A stretch of DNA of 64,000 nt from NCBI GenBank assembly GCA_950022295.1, contig OX465599.1, forward strand, positions 5,952,001 to 6,016,000. The letters are read 5' to 3'. Numbering within the stretch: position 1 is the first letter of the stretch; every line of letters starts with the position of its first letter. Source of the DNA: Bromus sterilis (taxonomy: Eukaryota; Streptophyta; Magnoliopsida; Poales; Poaceae). Under the pieces are notes generated by a model. It did not search any database, was not told where the DNA came from, and worked only from the letters and a program-made list of their open reading frames with translations. Made by a program: the position numbers and the translations under genes. Below, in pieces: positions 21,163 to 33,414 of this stretch.

Positions 21163-22580
21163 TCTATTATATACTAAAAGCAAAATACGAAGCTGTTTTT
21201 CAAGTCACCAAATTGAGCCACGTCATTCCAAAAAGATTGATGGTTGGATCTGTACTTTAATGGCTGTGATCTAACCAAAATTACGTAACAGTTTAAAGAT
21301 TGTGCGTCCTATAAAAAACAAATCTTTTTCGCACCATGTGTTTTGTTTCGGACCTATCACTTCACACGTGCGTGCGATGGCCAAGCTTAAGATGATATGG
21401 GCTCATGCACGCAGGCCGTTCAACCTGCCGCCAATGCTCATCCCGTAAGAAATAGTCAAAGCACGTGACTGTTTTTTATTCATAGATATATCTAGACAAA
21501 TTGGGTAAAGTAGATGCGTTTCAAAAGATTATGTTTTCGATCAAAAATTGAATTCGTAAAATATGTTTTTATTCATGTTGTTGTTTGAATTTGTAAAATG
21601 AGGATGTCATGTTAAAAGATATAAAATTAGGAATCATATTCCGTTATGCTTCTTTCTGCTGGAATTATAGGCCACCAAACAAAACATATTGTTTTTATTA
21701 TGAACTCATGTTTACGACAGAAAAAAAGTATAAAAAATAGTTATGGTTATGTAGATTACTTAGGTTTGAAGGTGCATACAAAAAGAGTTGTGGAGGAGAC
21801 CAAATGTCGTGTTCGTAGTGGCGTTTTTCATTGCCAAATGAAAAACTAGATCCCCATACTTGCATACTTGCATCTAGATATATCTCACAAGAAAAACATT
21901 TTTATGTGCACAAATTAATTTTTTATATGTGCGCATATTATTTTTTAATCAAACTATAAGCAAATATAATTAAAATGGCAAGGATAGATCTATGATTAGA
22001 ACCCTATACAAAAGCAATCAACATGAGCATCAACCGGAAAGAACGTTAATGACTATTAATTACTTGAACTTAAGACTTGGGTGTGCAAGCAAGAATCGCA
22101 TCATAAGCCTATTCTTTTTTCTATGACTATGAATGCATAACATGACTATTTAACTGAGCCACGCACAAAATAATAAAACACATAAAATCATTTGATAATT
22201 GATGTAGAAAGCATATGAAAATTAATCTATAGCATGCATGTTCACTATGTGTTACCTCAATTGGCGTCTACTCCTGATTTATAAATAAATCATTTATGGA
22301 GAGAGATAAATTTAAATACATAACATGTTTGATACATTAAAGATGTAGCCCTCGATAATTTAAATATGCTAGAAATTATGACAAAAAATATGAAAAAATA
22401 TAGTACATGACCATGGAAAACTATAAGAAAAAATGCAAAAAAATATAGTACACGGTCATATATTAAAAAACTTCAACATGTACCAAGAAAATAAATATAA
22501 AATATGACTAATAACATCAACAAGAATAATATTTAGTATGGTAGTACTAGCCCTCGCATTTGCGAGGGCCACCTTGCTAG
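21163..22580 (+). mobile_element. Non-autonomous Helitron
   Basis: It starts TCTATTATATACTAAAAGC directly after an A and ends with a 7-bp-stem hairpin (ccctcgcatttgcgaggg), eight bases and CTAG, followed by T. The left arm reads cgtaacaattatg across this point: the A|T dinucleotide target is intact there. The interior is AT-rich without a helicase gene; a small frame at 21646-21849 is not recognisable. Confidence 0.85.
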
Positions 22581-22714
22581 TTATGACAATAGTACTTATG
22601 CATATGAGTGGCAATCTTGCTAATCTATGAATAAAAACTATTATGGGTGACAACTTGTTCGACATTAGTCTAACACATATGACAATGAAAGACTAAAATT
22701 AACATGTACAAAAG

Positions 22715-24662
22715 TGTTGGATATATGCCCTAGAGGCAATAATAAAGTATGTTATTACTAATATTCAAGTTCATAATTAATGTTTATATTTCTGTGCTAT
22801 AATTGCAATGACCCTGATTGTGAGATTCAGAAGAAAACTCATTTGCATGTGTGGAAATGTAAACAACAAGAGTTCCTGGTTTAGCCTCTAAGACCAGCTC
22901 ATGTGCTAACTGATGATTGTGTTTTCTTGATCATGACATTGTTATTGTAACAAGGATGTCGGTAGCAATGAGGACATATTGTTAGCAGAACGATGATGTT
23001 GAACCGACCCCAGTATTGAATGATATACTTAGAGATCACATCGTAACTACGTTATAAGTCTATCATGAAATGTTATCATATACGTAATTCCTTGGACCAT
23101 GAGAGTATCGAGTTGCTTCACGCAGGAAGATGTGCTTTGGTTCTTAGATGAATCTTCCCGTAACTGGGATGTAGTAAAATAAGTTCTGAGTATATCGGAT
23201 AGCGTGTTTAGTAACTGCGATAGTTCAAGAATGAGATTTGCTCCTTCACGATGAAGAGATATTGACTATGGGCCCACTCGGTATGACGGTATCCATTCTA
23301 GTCTGGCCAGACGCATTGTGATTTAGTCACGGGGTTACCGGAATACAATAACGAGAAATAGAGACAAACGAGCAATGAGGATAACGGGTGGCTTGTGTTC
23401 AAGAAGTTGTTACACATAATTGCGAAACTTCTCTCCTCTAACTTTGTCATATATCGCGAAACAAAGGGAATGGTACAAGACTAAACATAAAGGTTCACTC
23501 GAAGTTTCTTCGTGTATGTGCGGGAGTCAACATGGGTGTCCATGGCTCCGCTCTTGATTATTGGCTATTGACAATAGGCTGTTGTCCTACATCCGGAAGA
23601 CGTTCCTAGTCATGTCCGCATAATACCGAACCTATTGGGTCACACACTTAACGAGTAGAAATCTGTTAGAGAACTAGGAGATGAAAAGAGAAAGGCACCG
23701 GAATTGTTTCGGGTGGAACCGGAAGTGTTTCAGGTAACAATAGAAATGTTCTATGTGGTACCGAATGATCACGGATGATTCCGGAACATTCAAGAATGGT
23801 CTTGAGTGGTCATAAAACATTTGGTGTTAGGTGTTGAAAGATTACGGAACATCGGGAAAATTGTTCCAGGACTTCCGGAAATGTTTCGGGAGGTTCCGGA
23901 AGGTTCCCGGGAGCTTATGGAAGTATCCGAAGGGTTAAGGAACTCTCAAAGACGCGGAAACCGAGGCTGGACCAAGTAGGAAGGTCCACAAGGCCGTAGG
24001 TCGGTGGGAAATAGACTTTCCTTGGGGGCCAGGGCAAAGCGCCAGGGTCCCTGGCGTTTCCCCCCTAGACGTCGTAGTCCGCGGCGTTTCGTACTGGAAT
24101 CCATGTTGGACTCCTCCTGGTGGCCAAAACCGACTTTGGGGAGGACCCTCGCCCAAGTTGCGACCCCAGGCTTCCACCTATATATACAGGGGCAGGGGCA
24201 ACCCCAAAAACACACCAGAAAAGCCCCAAGGGTTCCCTAGCTAATCCACGCGCCTCTAAATCTCTATTCAGGCTAGATCGTTCTAGTCCGGACGCCGCTA
24301 GGCTGTTCTTCCTCTAGTTTCTCTCGGTGGCGTTCTTCTCTGGACGGCGAAGCGCTGCTGGATTGCTACATCGGGACGTGTGGATACTGGTAGAGGGATC
24401 ATACCTTTGATCCTTCTTCGAGGAGCTTCTTCTTCTTCTCGGTGATTTGTTCGAGGGACTTGTTCGTGGGATAGATCGAGGGACTGTTCGTGGGAGATCT
24501 ACTTCGACTACCTCCACTACGTCCACCCGCTTCACCAACTCTTCTTCCGCTGCAACCGTTGGTGAGCATTGGCCTAAACCTTGTATGCGATCTTTCTTGG
24601 ATGATCTTGGGATCTTGTTTCGTAGGCACGATTTTTTTTGTTTTCTACTACGTTCCCCAACA
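22715..24662 (+). repeat. 5' LTR of the Copia element
   Basis: Starts TGTTGGATATATGCCC and ends TTCCCCAACA. A possible promoter TATA (ctatatatacagg) lies near 24177. The primer binding site follows at once. Confidence 0.92.
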
Positions 24663-26019
24663 GCGGTATCATGAGCGATCCTTGATTAGATGCATGTTTA
24701 GGTCTAGATCATATGTTGATATGAGGCATTGATTTTCTTGTTGCTTCCCAGTTATGTGGTCTTTTCTTTGCTTGACGACATGATGTGGTTTTGCTACAAG
24801 GATTGATTTTTCCCATGATCCCTCTATGCTGCTCTTAGTATGCTGGTTGCCTCGATCATGGACTACATCAAATTCCTTGGATCTCATCTTAGTCTTGCTA
24901 TAGAAAATTTCACATGAACGGGCTTGTGGATTTTATGAACTCAAATCCACACGGGGGTCACGCGTGGAACGAAGTTTGGCTTGTGGCATTAGTTGCTACA
25001 CGCACCCCGAACGTTAAACCAGCAACAAATGAAGTATCGTGTTTGTTTTGTCTAGGGTTCAAAACGTTTGCATGTAAACCTGCTTAACAACCACGATAAA
25101 ACTTGCAACAACCCGTCTAGATAGCGATCTAACTTGGTTTTGCAGATTGTGCATGTGATGTGGTATAGCCTTCAAGATTTGCAATGTGTTTGTATGAGAT
25201 GCTATATGATGTAATATTTTTTGCGGCCTGCGAGTCGTGGTACGGCATGATGACTGGAGTCATATGATTGTCACTTAATTATGGCCTGTGTGCCAGAACT
25301 GTTTATTAGCTTGAGGCAAGGCGATAGATGGAGACAAGTGGTGATCAATGATGCGAAGATGGACCTCGACGCACATGCCAGAAGCCGTGAGGAGGTCCCG
25401 GCGCCAAGGACAAAAGGTGGTGGGTGGAGACTTCAACCACGGAGTCATGAAGGCAACGACAACTTCACGACACAAAGGGCTATACCATGTCACATAAATT
25501 TCTGAATTGCCTATGATGTTAATCCCTTTGATGCACCCTTGTTTGATGCGCGGTAGTCGTGTTTTATTAGGGTGATCTCTCGCAAAACAATATCAAGTTG
25601 ATAGTGTTCTCCCAACTGTAGCACCGTCTATACTATGTTTCACACCGGAGCAGGTCATGTCACATGGGTGCACACGGTGTGACGCATAAAAGACGGGTGT
25701 GTTAAAAGAACACACAGCACATTACACTTGGTTATCTTGACGGTTTAGATAAAAGTTTGCTATCGGAACACGCCCATCGAAAGATGAACAAGAATCACCT
25801 TGCGTGATTGGCAAGTTGGCCTACCAGTTCAGTCTAAAGTCATCAGTGATGTCACATCAATGGCGGACGACTAAATTTGGATCTTGAATCACTTAGCATT
25901 AACTACGAGAGATGTTAATCTGAGTGGGAGCACTTAATAAAATTAATAGTATGATTAATTAGTGCAACTTAATTATGAACATTGTCTAAGTGAAACTTGT
26001 GTTTATGTTGTAGATTGAA

Positions 26020-27501
26020 ATGGCCCGTGTCAATCCCCAGTTTAACTTAGGTCCGTTGATTGAGAAAGAAAAATTGAAAGCTGATGGAAGCAACTATGCG
26101 GACTGGGTTCGCTCCCTGAGAATTGTACTCAGGAGTGCTAAGAAGGACTATGTCCTAACGACACCTCTCCCAGAAGCACCGGGGCCTGCAGCCACGGTTG
26201 CTGAGCGGAATGTGCATCAGACTAAGCTTGATGATAGCACCGCAGTTCAGTGTCTTATGACTGCGTGTATGGAGTCAGAGTTACAGGGGAGGTTTGAGAA
26301 CACTGTTCCCCACTTGATTATTCAAGAGTTAGATGCTCTGTATGCCAAACACGCTAGAACTGAACGGTATGAGGTAACTCATGCCATGTGGAATTGCAAG
26401 ATGAAGGAAGGAACACCTGTCAGTGAGCACGTGATAAGGATCATGCGCCTTGGGCAAAGGTTGACTGAGCTGGGATTTCCAATCCCGGAATCACTGGGTA
26501 CAGATATTATCCTCATGTCACTCCCGCCAAGTTTCAAAAGCTTTGTTCAGAACTATCGCATGAACGGGATGGACAAATCGGTTAATGAACTGCTTGCATT
26601 GCTGAAAAATGCGGAGACTACCATGCAGGCTGACCCTAACTATACGTTGGCGGTTAGCAAGACCACCAGTTTCAAGAAGAAGGGCAAGTCCAAGGGCAAG
26701 GGCGTCGGCAAGCCTGGCGCCAAGACCAAGAAACCCTCTGGCACTGGCCCTAACAAAGAGACTGAGTGCTTCTACTGCAAAGCTAAGGGTCACTGGAAGA
26801 GGAACTGCAAGAAGTATCTGGTAGATAGGAAGAAGCCCGGTTTTACCGGCGAAGGTATAAAAGTTATATATGTTATAGATGTGTATCTTTCCGATCCTCA
26901 CTCTAAGTCATGGGTATTTGATACTGGAGCTGTTGCTCATATCTGTATTTCATTACAGGGGCTAAAGAGAACAAGGAGACTGGAAAAGAATGAAGTGACG
27001 ATGCGTGTCGGGAATGGAGCTACGATCTCCGCAAAAGCCATCGGCGTCTACACTCTACATCTACCTTTAGGATTTACCATATAACTAGATAATTGTTATT
27101 TCGTTCCTGCTATTTGTAAGAACATAATGTCGGGATCATGTTTAATCCGCGACGGTTATAGTTTTAAGTCTGAGAACAATGGTTGCTCTATTTACTTAAA
27201 GAATATGTTCTATGGTTTTGCACCTATTAAGAATGGGATGTTTTATTTAGATCTTGATTGTAGTAACGACATCTTAAACACTAGCTCTAAACGTCTCAAG
27301 CAGACTGATAATACAACTTACATGTGGCACTGCCGTCTAGGTCACATCGGAAAGAAACGCATGCAGAAACTTCATAAAGATGGAATTTTTCAATCTTTTG
27401 ATTTTGAATCATTTGATAAATGTGAGGCTTGTCTGATGGGCAAATTGACTCGGACGCCGTTCACAGGTCATGTAAAACGGCGACTGACTCATTGGAAATA
27501 A
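26020..27501 (+). pseudogene. Copia gag, protease and integrase start (interrupted)
   Basis: The frame opens MARVNPQFNLGPLIEKEKL and runs through the gag domain (YADWVRSLRIVLRSAKKDY, QELDALYAKHARTERYEVTH) to a zinc knuckle CFYCKAKGHWKRNC (about residue 249), then the protease WVFDTGAVAHICI. An in-frame TAA at 27082-27084 interrupts it after LPLGFTI; the same frame resumes with DNCYFVPAICKNIMSGS and the GAG-pre-integrase HHCC module (MWHCRLGHIGKKRMQK, CEACLMGK). Near 27480 a one-base shift moves the frame to that starting at 27429. In the living element these would form one polyprotein. Confidence 0.9.
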
Positions 27502-29975
27502 TACATAGTGATGTGTGTGGTCCGATGAGTATACCAGCGCGCGGTGGATATCTCTACTTCGTAACTTTTACTGACGATTTGAGTAGATATGGCTATATTT
27601 ACTTAATGAAGCAAAAGTCCGAAACTTTCGAAAAGTTCAAAGAATTTCAGAATGAAGTTGAGAATCATCGTGACAAGAAAATCAATTTTCTACGATCCGA
27701 TCGTGGTGGTGAATATCTTAGTCATGAGTTTAGAGAACACCTCATAGAGCGTGGAATCGTTTCACAGCTGACGCCACCTGGAACTCCACGGAGAAATGGA
27801 GTGTCTGAGAGGCGTAACCGAACTTTGTTAGACATGGTAAGGTCTATGATGTCATTAACTGATCTGCCACTATCTTTTTGGGGTTACGCGTTAGAGACTG
27901 CTGCTTTTACTTTAAATAGGGTGCCGTCAAAGTCTGTGGAAACGACACCATACGAGATATGGAATGGGAGCAAACCCAATATATCGTTCCTGAAAATTTG
28001 GGGTTGTGATGCTTATGTAAAACGTTTACAGCCGAACAAACTCGACCCTAAAGCAGACAACTGCTACCTTGTAGGTTATGCCAAAGACACCGTAGGCTAT
28101 TCTTTGTACCACCCCTCCGATGGCAAAGTCTTTATTGCTAAAGGAGGAACTTTTCTTGAGAAAGAGTTTCTTAGCAAAGAGGTGAGTGGGAGGACAGTAC
28201 AGCTTGATGAGGTTAGTGAACCTTCGGAACCAAGGAATGAAACGACGGAAGTTGTTCCGGCAGTCATTCCGATGAAGGAACCGGAAGCTCCGGCAAGCGA
28301 TGTAGGAACTTCTGAGAAGCTGGAGACTGAACCAAGGAGATCAGGCAGAGTGCGTCATTTACCCGAGTGGTACGCTAATGAAGTATTCATCTTGGAAGAT
28401 GATGATCCTGTGAACTACAAAGAAGCGATAATGAGCCCCAACTCCACTGAATGGCTACAAGCCATGAAATCCAAAATGGAATCCATGTACGAGAACCAAG
28501 TATGGGACTTGGTTATCCCTCCAGAGGGTGTGAAACCAATTGAATGTAAATAGATTTACAAAAGAAAGACAGACGCGGATGGTAATGTTACTATCCATAA
28601 GGCTAGGCTTGTCGCGAAAGGGTTCCGACAAGTGCAAGGAGTTGACTACGACGAGACTTTCTCGCCAGTAGCAATGCTCAAGTCTGTGCGGATTTTACTA
28701 GCAATTGCTGCATATTTCGACTATGAGATATGGCAGATGGACGTCAAAATAGCTTTCCTGAATGGGAACTTCGAGGATAATGTATACATGATACAACGTG
28801 AGGGTTTTGTTGCACCAGAGGATGCTGGAAAGGTATGCAAGCTTAAAAGGTCCATCTATGGACTAAAGCAAGCATCAAGGAGTTGGAATCTTCGTTTTGA
28901 TGAAGTGGTCAAAGGTTTTGGCTTCATCCAGAATGGCGAAGAAGCTTGTGTTTACAAGAAAGTAAGTGGGAGCGCAATATCTTTTCTAATACTGTATGTA
29001 GACGACATATTGTTGATTGGAAATGATAAAGAATTTCTTAACACTATAAAGGAGTCATTGAAAAGTAGTTTTTCGATGAAAGACTTAGGCGAAGCCGCCT
29101 ACATATTGGGCATCAAGATCTATAGAGATAGATCCCGGCGCCTGATAGGGCTAAGCCAGAGCACGTATATAGACAAGGTTCTGAAGAGGTTCAGAATGGA
29201 GAGTTCAAAGAAGGGACTACTCCCAATGTCACATGGTGTAGTACTCTGCAAGAGTCAGTGTCCTAAGAATGCTGATGAGCAGGTAGAGATGAGCACAGTT
29301 CCATATGCCTCGGCAATTGGATCTGTTATGTATGCCATGATATGTACAAGACCAGACGTTTCCTATGCTCTGAGTGTTTGTAGCAAATACCAGAGAAACC
29401 CAGGTAATGCACACTGGGTAGCAGTCAAAAATATTTTGAAGTATCTGAATAGAACCAAGAATATGTTTTTGGTGTTCGGAGGTGATGAAGAACTTGTTGT
29501 AAAGGGTTACACGGAATCAAGCTTCATGACAGATCGAAATGACTTCAAATCTCAATCAGGATATGTTTTCACACTCAACGGGGGTGCCGTGAGCTGGAAA
29601 AGTTCTAAGCAGAATACGGTCGCGGATTGTACAATGGAGGCGGAGTACATCGCAGCTTCAGAAGCTACGAAGGAGGGATATTGGATTAAGAAGTTCGTCA
29701 TTGAGCTTGGTGTGGTTCCTAGCGCTGAAGACCCCATGGAGATCTATTGTGACAATAGTGGAGCCGTGGCGCAAGCTAGAGAACCAAGGTCCCACCAGAA
29801 GTCCAAACACATTGAACGCCGTTATCACAAAATCCGGGAGTTCGTTGACAAAGGATATGTGAAAGTATGCAAGATTCACACGGATCTGAACGTGTCAGAC
29901 CCAATGACGAAGCCTCTTCCACGAGCTAAGCATGAGCAACACCGGACAGCCATTGGTGTGCGAGAACTTATGTAA
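27429..29975 (+). pseudogene. Copia integrase, reverse transcriptase and RNase H
   Basis: Integrase core residues appear as IHSDVCGPM, FLRSDRGGEYLSHEFREH and a following E. An in-frame TAG at 28551-28553 replaces the Trp expected in the ECKWIYK motif. The same frame continues with RT (KGFRQVQGVDYDETFSPVAM, QMDVKIAFLNG, LYVDDILLIGND) and RNase H (CTMEAEYIAASEATKEGYW, YCDNSGAVAQAREPRSHQKS), ending SDPMTKPLPRAKHEQHR. Domain order INT-RT-RH identifies Copia. Confidence 0.9.
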
Positions 29976-30008
29976 CTAGTATTATTATATCTAGTGCAAG
30001 TGGAAGAC

Positions 30009-31959
30009 TGTTGGATATATGCCCTAGAGGCAATAATAAAGTATGTTATTACTAATATTCAAGTTCATAATTAATGTTTATATTTCTGTGCTATAATTGC
30101 AATGACCCTGACTGTGAGATTCAGAAGAAAACTCATTTGCATGTGTGGAAATGTAAACAACAAGAGTTCCTGGTTTAGCCTCTAAGACCAGCTCATGTGC
30201 TAACTGATGATTGTGTTTTCTTGATCATGGACATTGTTATTGTAACAAGGATGTCGGTAGCAATGAGGACATATTGTTAGCAGAACGATGATGTTGAACC
30301 GACCCCAGTATTGAATGATATACTTAGAGATCACATCGTAACTACGTTATAATTCTATCATGAAATGTTATCATATACGTAATTCCTTAGACCATGAGAG
30401 TATCGAGTTGCTTCACGCAGGAAGATGTGCTTTGGTTCTTAGATGAATCTTCCCGTGACTGGGAAGTAGTAAAATAAGTTCTGGGTATATCGGATAGCAT
30501 GTCTAGTAACTGCGATAGTTCAAGAATGGGATTTGCTCCTTCACGATGAAGAGATATTGACTATGGGCCCACTCGGTATGACGGTATCCATTCTAGTCTG
30601 GCCAGACGCATTGTGATTTAGTCACGGGGATACCGGAATACAATAACGAGAAATAGAGACAAACGAGCAATGAGGATAACGGGTGGCTTGTGTTCAAGAA
30701 GTTGTTACTCATAGGTGCCAAACTTCTCTCCTCTAACTTTGTCATATATCGCGAAGCAAAGGGAATGGTACATGACTAAACATAAAGGTTCACTCGAAGT
30801 TTCTTCGTGTATGTGCGGGAGTCAACATGGGTGTCCATGGCTCTGCTGTTGATTATTGGCTATTGACAATAGGCTGTTGTCCTACATCCGGAAGACGTTC
30901 CTAGTCATGTCCGCATAATACCGAACCTATTGGGTCACACACTTAACGAGTAGAAATCTGTTAGAGAACTAGGAGATGAAAAGAGAAAGGCACCGGAATT
31001 GTTTCGGGTGGAACCGGAAGTGTTTCAGGTAACAATAGAAATGTTCTAGGTGGTACCGAATGATCACAGATGATTCCGGAACATTCAAGAATGGTCTTGA
31101 ATGGTCATAAAACATTTGGTGTTAGGTGTTGAAATATTACGGAACATCGGGAAAATTGTTCCGGGACTTCCGGAAATGTTTCGGGAGGTTCCGGAAGGTT
31201 CCCGGGAGCTTATGGAAGTATCCGAAGGGTTAAGGAACTCTCAAAGACGCGGAAACCGAGGCTGGACCAAGTAGGAAGGTCCACAAGGCCGTAGGTCGGT
31301 GGGAAATAGACTTTCCTTGGGGGCCAGGGAAAAACGCCAGGGTCCATGGCGTTTCCCCCCTAGACGCCGTAGTCCGCGGCGTTTCGTACTGGAATCCGTG
31401 TTGGACTCCTCCTGGTGGCCAAAACCGACTTTTGGGAGGACCCTCGCCCAAGTTGCGACCCCAGGCTTCCACCTATATATACAGGGGAAGGGGCAACCCC
31501 AAAAACACACCAGAAAAGCCCCAAGGTTGCCCTAGCTAATCCACGCGCCTCTAAATCTCTATTCAGGCTAGATCGTTCTAGTCCGGACGCCGCTAGGCTG
31601 TTCTTCCTCTAGTTTCTCTCGGTGGCGTTCTTCTCTGGACGGCGGAGCGCTGCTGGATTTCTACATCGGGACGTGTGGATACCGGTAGAGGGATCATACC
31701 TTTGATCCTTCTTCGAGGAGCTTCTTCTTCTTCTCGGAGATTTGTTCGAGGGACTTGTTCGTGGGATAGATCGAGGGACTGTTCGTGGGAGATCTACTTC
31801 GACTACCTCCACTACGTCCACCCGCTTCACCAACTCTTCTTCCGCTGCAACCGTTGGTGAGCATTGGCCTAAACCTTGTATGCGATCTTTCTTGGATGAT
31901 CTTGGGATCTTGTTTCATAGGCACGAATTTTTTTTTGTTTTCTACTACGTTCCCCAACA
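30009..31959 (+). repeat. 3' LTR of the Copia element
   Basis: Near-identical to the 5' LTR with about 40 differences by eye, several clustered around 30470-30500 and 30710-30725. Preceded by the purine-rich tract gtggaagac. Ends CCAACA at 31959. Confidence 0.92.
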
Positions 31960-32166
31960 GAAAGGACATAATTATGGCAATGTATACATATTACCATGTT
32001 TAATCTAATAACTCTGAGTAAATTCGTAATGCATCTTGATGATTGATCTTGAGCTTAGATATGCTGACCGTCCATAGATCTTCACTTGAGGCCCGGTCAT
32101 CCTTCACCTTAATTAACTTATATAACAATTGATTGACCAAAACCAGATACATGTGTTGAGGGCTAC

Positions 32167-32742
32167 TTTTTTTTTTGAAAAGGAAGCGTACCCCCGGCCT
32201 CTGCATCAATCGATGCACACAACTATTTTATTAAGAAAAATATCAAGTTTAAGGTAAGTTTAACAGAGACCACATGTCTCCATTCTCGCAGGAGAAGAAA
32301 ATCCACTACAACCAGCGATAAACAGGAAAAGATGACTAAACACCTATCCTATTAACAGACCGCCATCCAAACCGGTTGTAGGTATCCCGTGCAATTGTCT
32401 CCCATCGGTTGCACCTAGTATCCAAATGCTCCCTAGCCTCCGCACTGCTCAGTAAGGACCACATACGGATCCAGACCGACGCCTTGAAGATAACCTGCAA
32501 AAAATTGGTAATGTTCTTACGGTTAAATACAATATCATTTCAACAGTTCCAAATGGCCTAAAGTAATGCACATACTCCGACGCGAATACGTGCTGCTGTG
32601 TTTGGCTCAATCCCATTCAACCAAGAGCTAAACAGAGTATCTAAGTTAACGGAAGGACTACTATTAAAGGACACTTGTATTGTACGCCATAATAACCTGG
32701 CTAATGGGCATTTGAGAAAAAGATGTTGAATCGATTCATCCT
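32167..32742 (-). mobile_element. LINE 3' fragment inserted at the stop codon of gene A'
   Basis: The T-run at its left end is the complemented poly(A), next to cccccggcctctgcatcaat, a common 3' end of plant LINEs. The minus strand encodes zf-RVT residues ESIQHLFLKCPLARLLWR, then SWLNGIEPNTAARIRVG and WAIWNC. Flanks 32154-32168 and 32746-32760 share tgttg(a/t)gggctactt, a 15-bp target duplication that includes the complement of the A' stop codon (aagtag). Confidence 0.85.
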
Positions 32743-32754
32743 ATATGTTGTGGG

Positions 32755-33366
32755 CTACTTGAGGAGGCTCCTCCTCCGGTCCTGGTCAGGGCACAAGTGC
32801 ACCCCATGGCATTTAGTCTCTAACCCGGCGGTAGTGTCTCCACCAACCTGCTTGCCTCCACAAGACTTCACCCTTCGGTTATCGTATATGTCGTCGGACC
32901 TTCTATACTCGATGTCAAACGCATGCACCCCGTTCTTCACGTCCGCCATGAGGTTGTCCATCATGAACCCATGCAGGCGCACGGTGGCACCCCTTGCGAC
33001 GAAGGGCGTCTCCCTTGACTTGGCTGGCTCGACGCAGAGCTGCTCCGACGTCGCGGGGCTAGTGGCGAGCATGACGTAGCGGTAGGACACCTCCAGGTAT
33101 GTGCCGGCCTTGACGCACGCGGCCTTTCGGTTCTGGGAGGTGATGCGGAGCGTGAGATTGAACTCCGGATTGAACGACGTCGAGGCCAGAGGCGGAGTCG
33201 ATGGCCACGTACATAATAGAGTGGGTCGTAGTGCCCGCAGAACGACGAATAGGCTAATGATGGTGCCGACTAGAATCGCAGCACCCATGGCAAATACTAT
33301 GCAGAGGACCGTGCCCAGAACCTCGTCGTTAAGAACGCCGCCGTGGTTGACGGCGGTGTTGCCCAT
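32755..33366 (-). CDS. Gene A': NHL/LEA-2-like protein, open but scrambled
   Basis: A 203-aa frame opens MGNTAVNHGGVLNDEVLGTV with a membrane helix (CIVFAMGAAILVGTIISLF). Residues about 64-84 (RALRPTLLCTWPSTPPLAST) do not match the family; the expected YVAIDSASGLDV is present in another frame, so compensating small indels flank this piece. The rest fits: NPEFNLTLRITSQN, CVKAGTYLEVSYRYVMLATS (the usual Cys of SYRCV is Tyr), EQLCVEPAKSRETPFVARG, VRLHGFMMDNLMADVKNG, VKSCGGKQVGGD and CPDQDRR. A LINE sits at its stop codon, a MULE 40 bp before its ATG, and a Copia element 0.8 kb downstream. It is probably a pseudogene in the making. Confidence 0.75.
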   Translation of the reverse strand: MGNTAVNHGGVLNDEVLGTVLCIVFAMGAAILVGTIISLFVVLRALRPTLLCTWPSTPPLASTSFNPEFNLTLRITSQNRKAACVKAGTYLEVSYRYVMLATSPATSEQLCVEPAKSRETPFVARGATVRLHGFMMDNLMADVKNGVHAFDIEYRRSDDIYDNRRVKSCGGKQVGGDTTAGLETKCHGVHLCPDQDRRRSLLK

Positions 33367-33414
33367 GGAAGTTGTTGTGTTGCTGTTTCACAGATTGATT
33401 GATGGATCGGGGTG

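Larger units (their letters stand above)
22715..31959 (+). mobile_element. Copia LTR retrotransposon, Angela/WIS-type
   Basis: Complete 9.2 kb element with two LTRs of about 1.95 kb, each starting TGTTGG and ending CCAACA. It has a primer binding site like initiator Met tRNA (ggtatcatgagc after 24662), gag-pol in plus orientation, and a purine-rich tract before 30009. The target duplication is aaaag (22710-22714) and gaaag (31960-31964), one mutation apart. About 40 differences between the LTRs were counted by eye (about 2%). gag-pol is interrupted by two stops and a frameshift, so it is not autonomous now. The family name rests on the LTR start tatatgccctagaggcaata. Confidence 0.92.
18856..33405 (-). 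repeat. Right arm of the large inverted duplication, expanded by insertions
   Basis: In reverse order to the left arm it carries gene B' (19127, +), the family fragment (20050), non-coding flank and gene A' (32755-33366, -). The arm is interrupted by a Stowaway MITE (19942-20040), a Helitron (21163-22580), a Copia element (22715-31959) and a LINE tail (32167-32742). For the first three, the left arm shows the unoccupied site. Stretch 20166-21162 is duplicated non-coding sequence without genes. Confidence 0.9.

Noticed and set aside
24004..24538. Small frames in the LTRs (for example 24120-24317 and 31415-31612)
   Set aside because: Present in both LTRs but short, overlapping on both strands and unlike any known Copia product.
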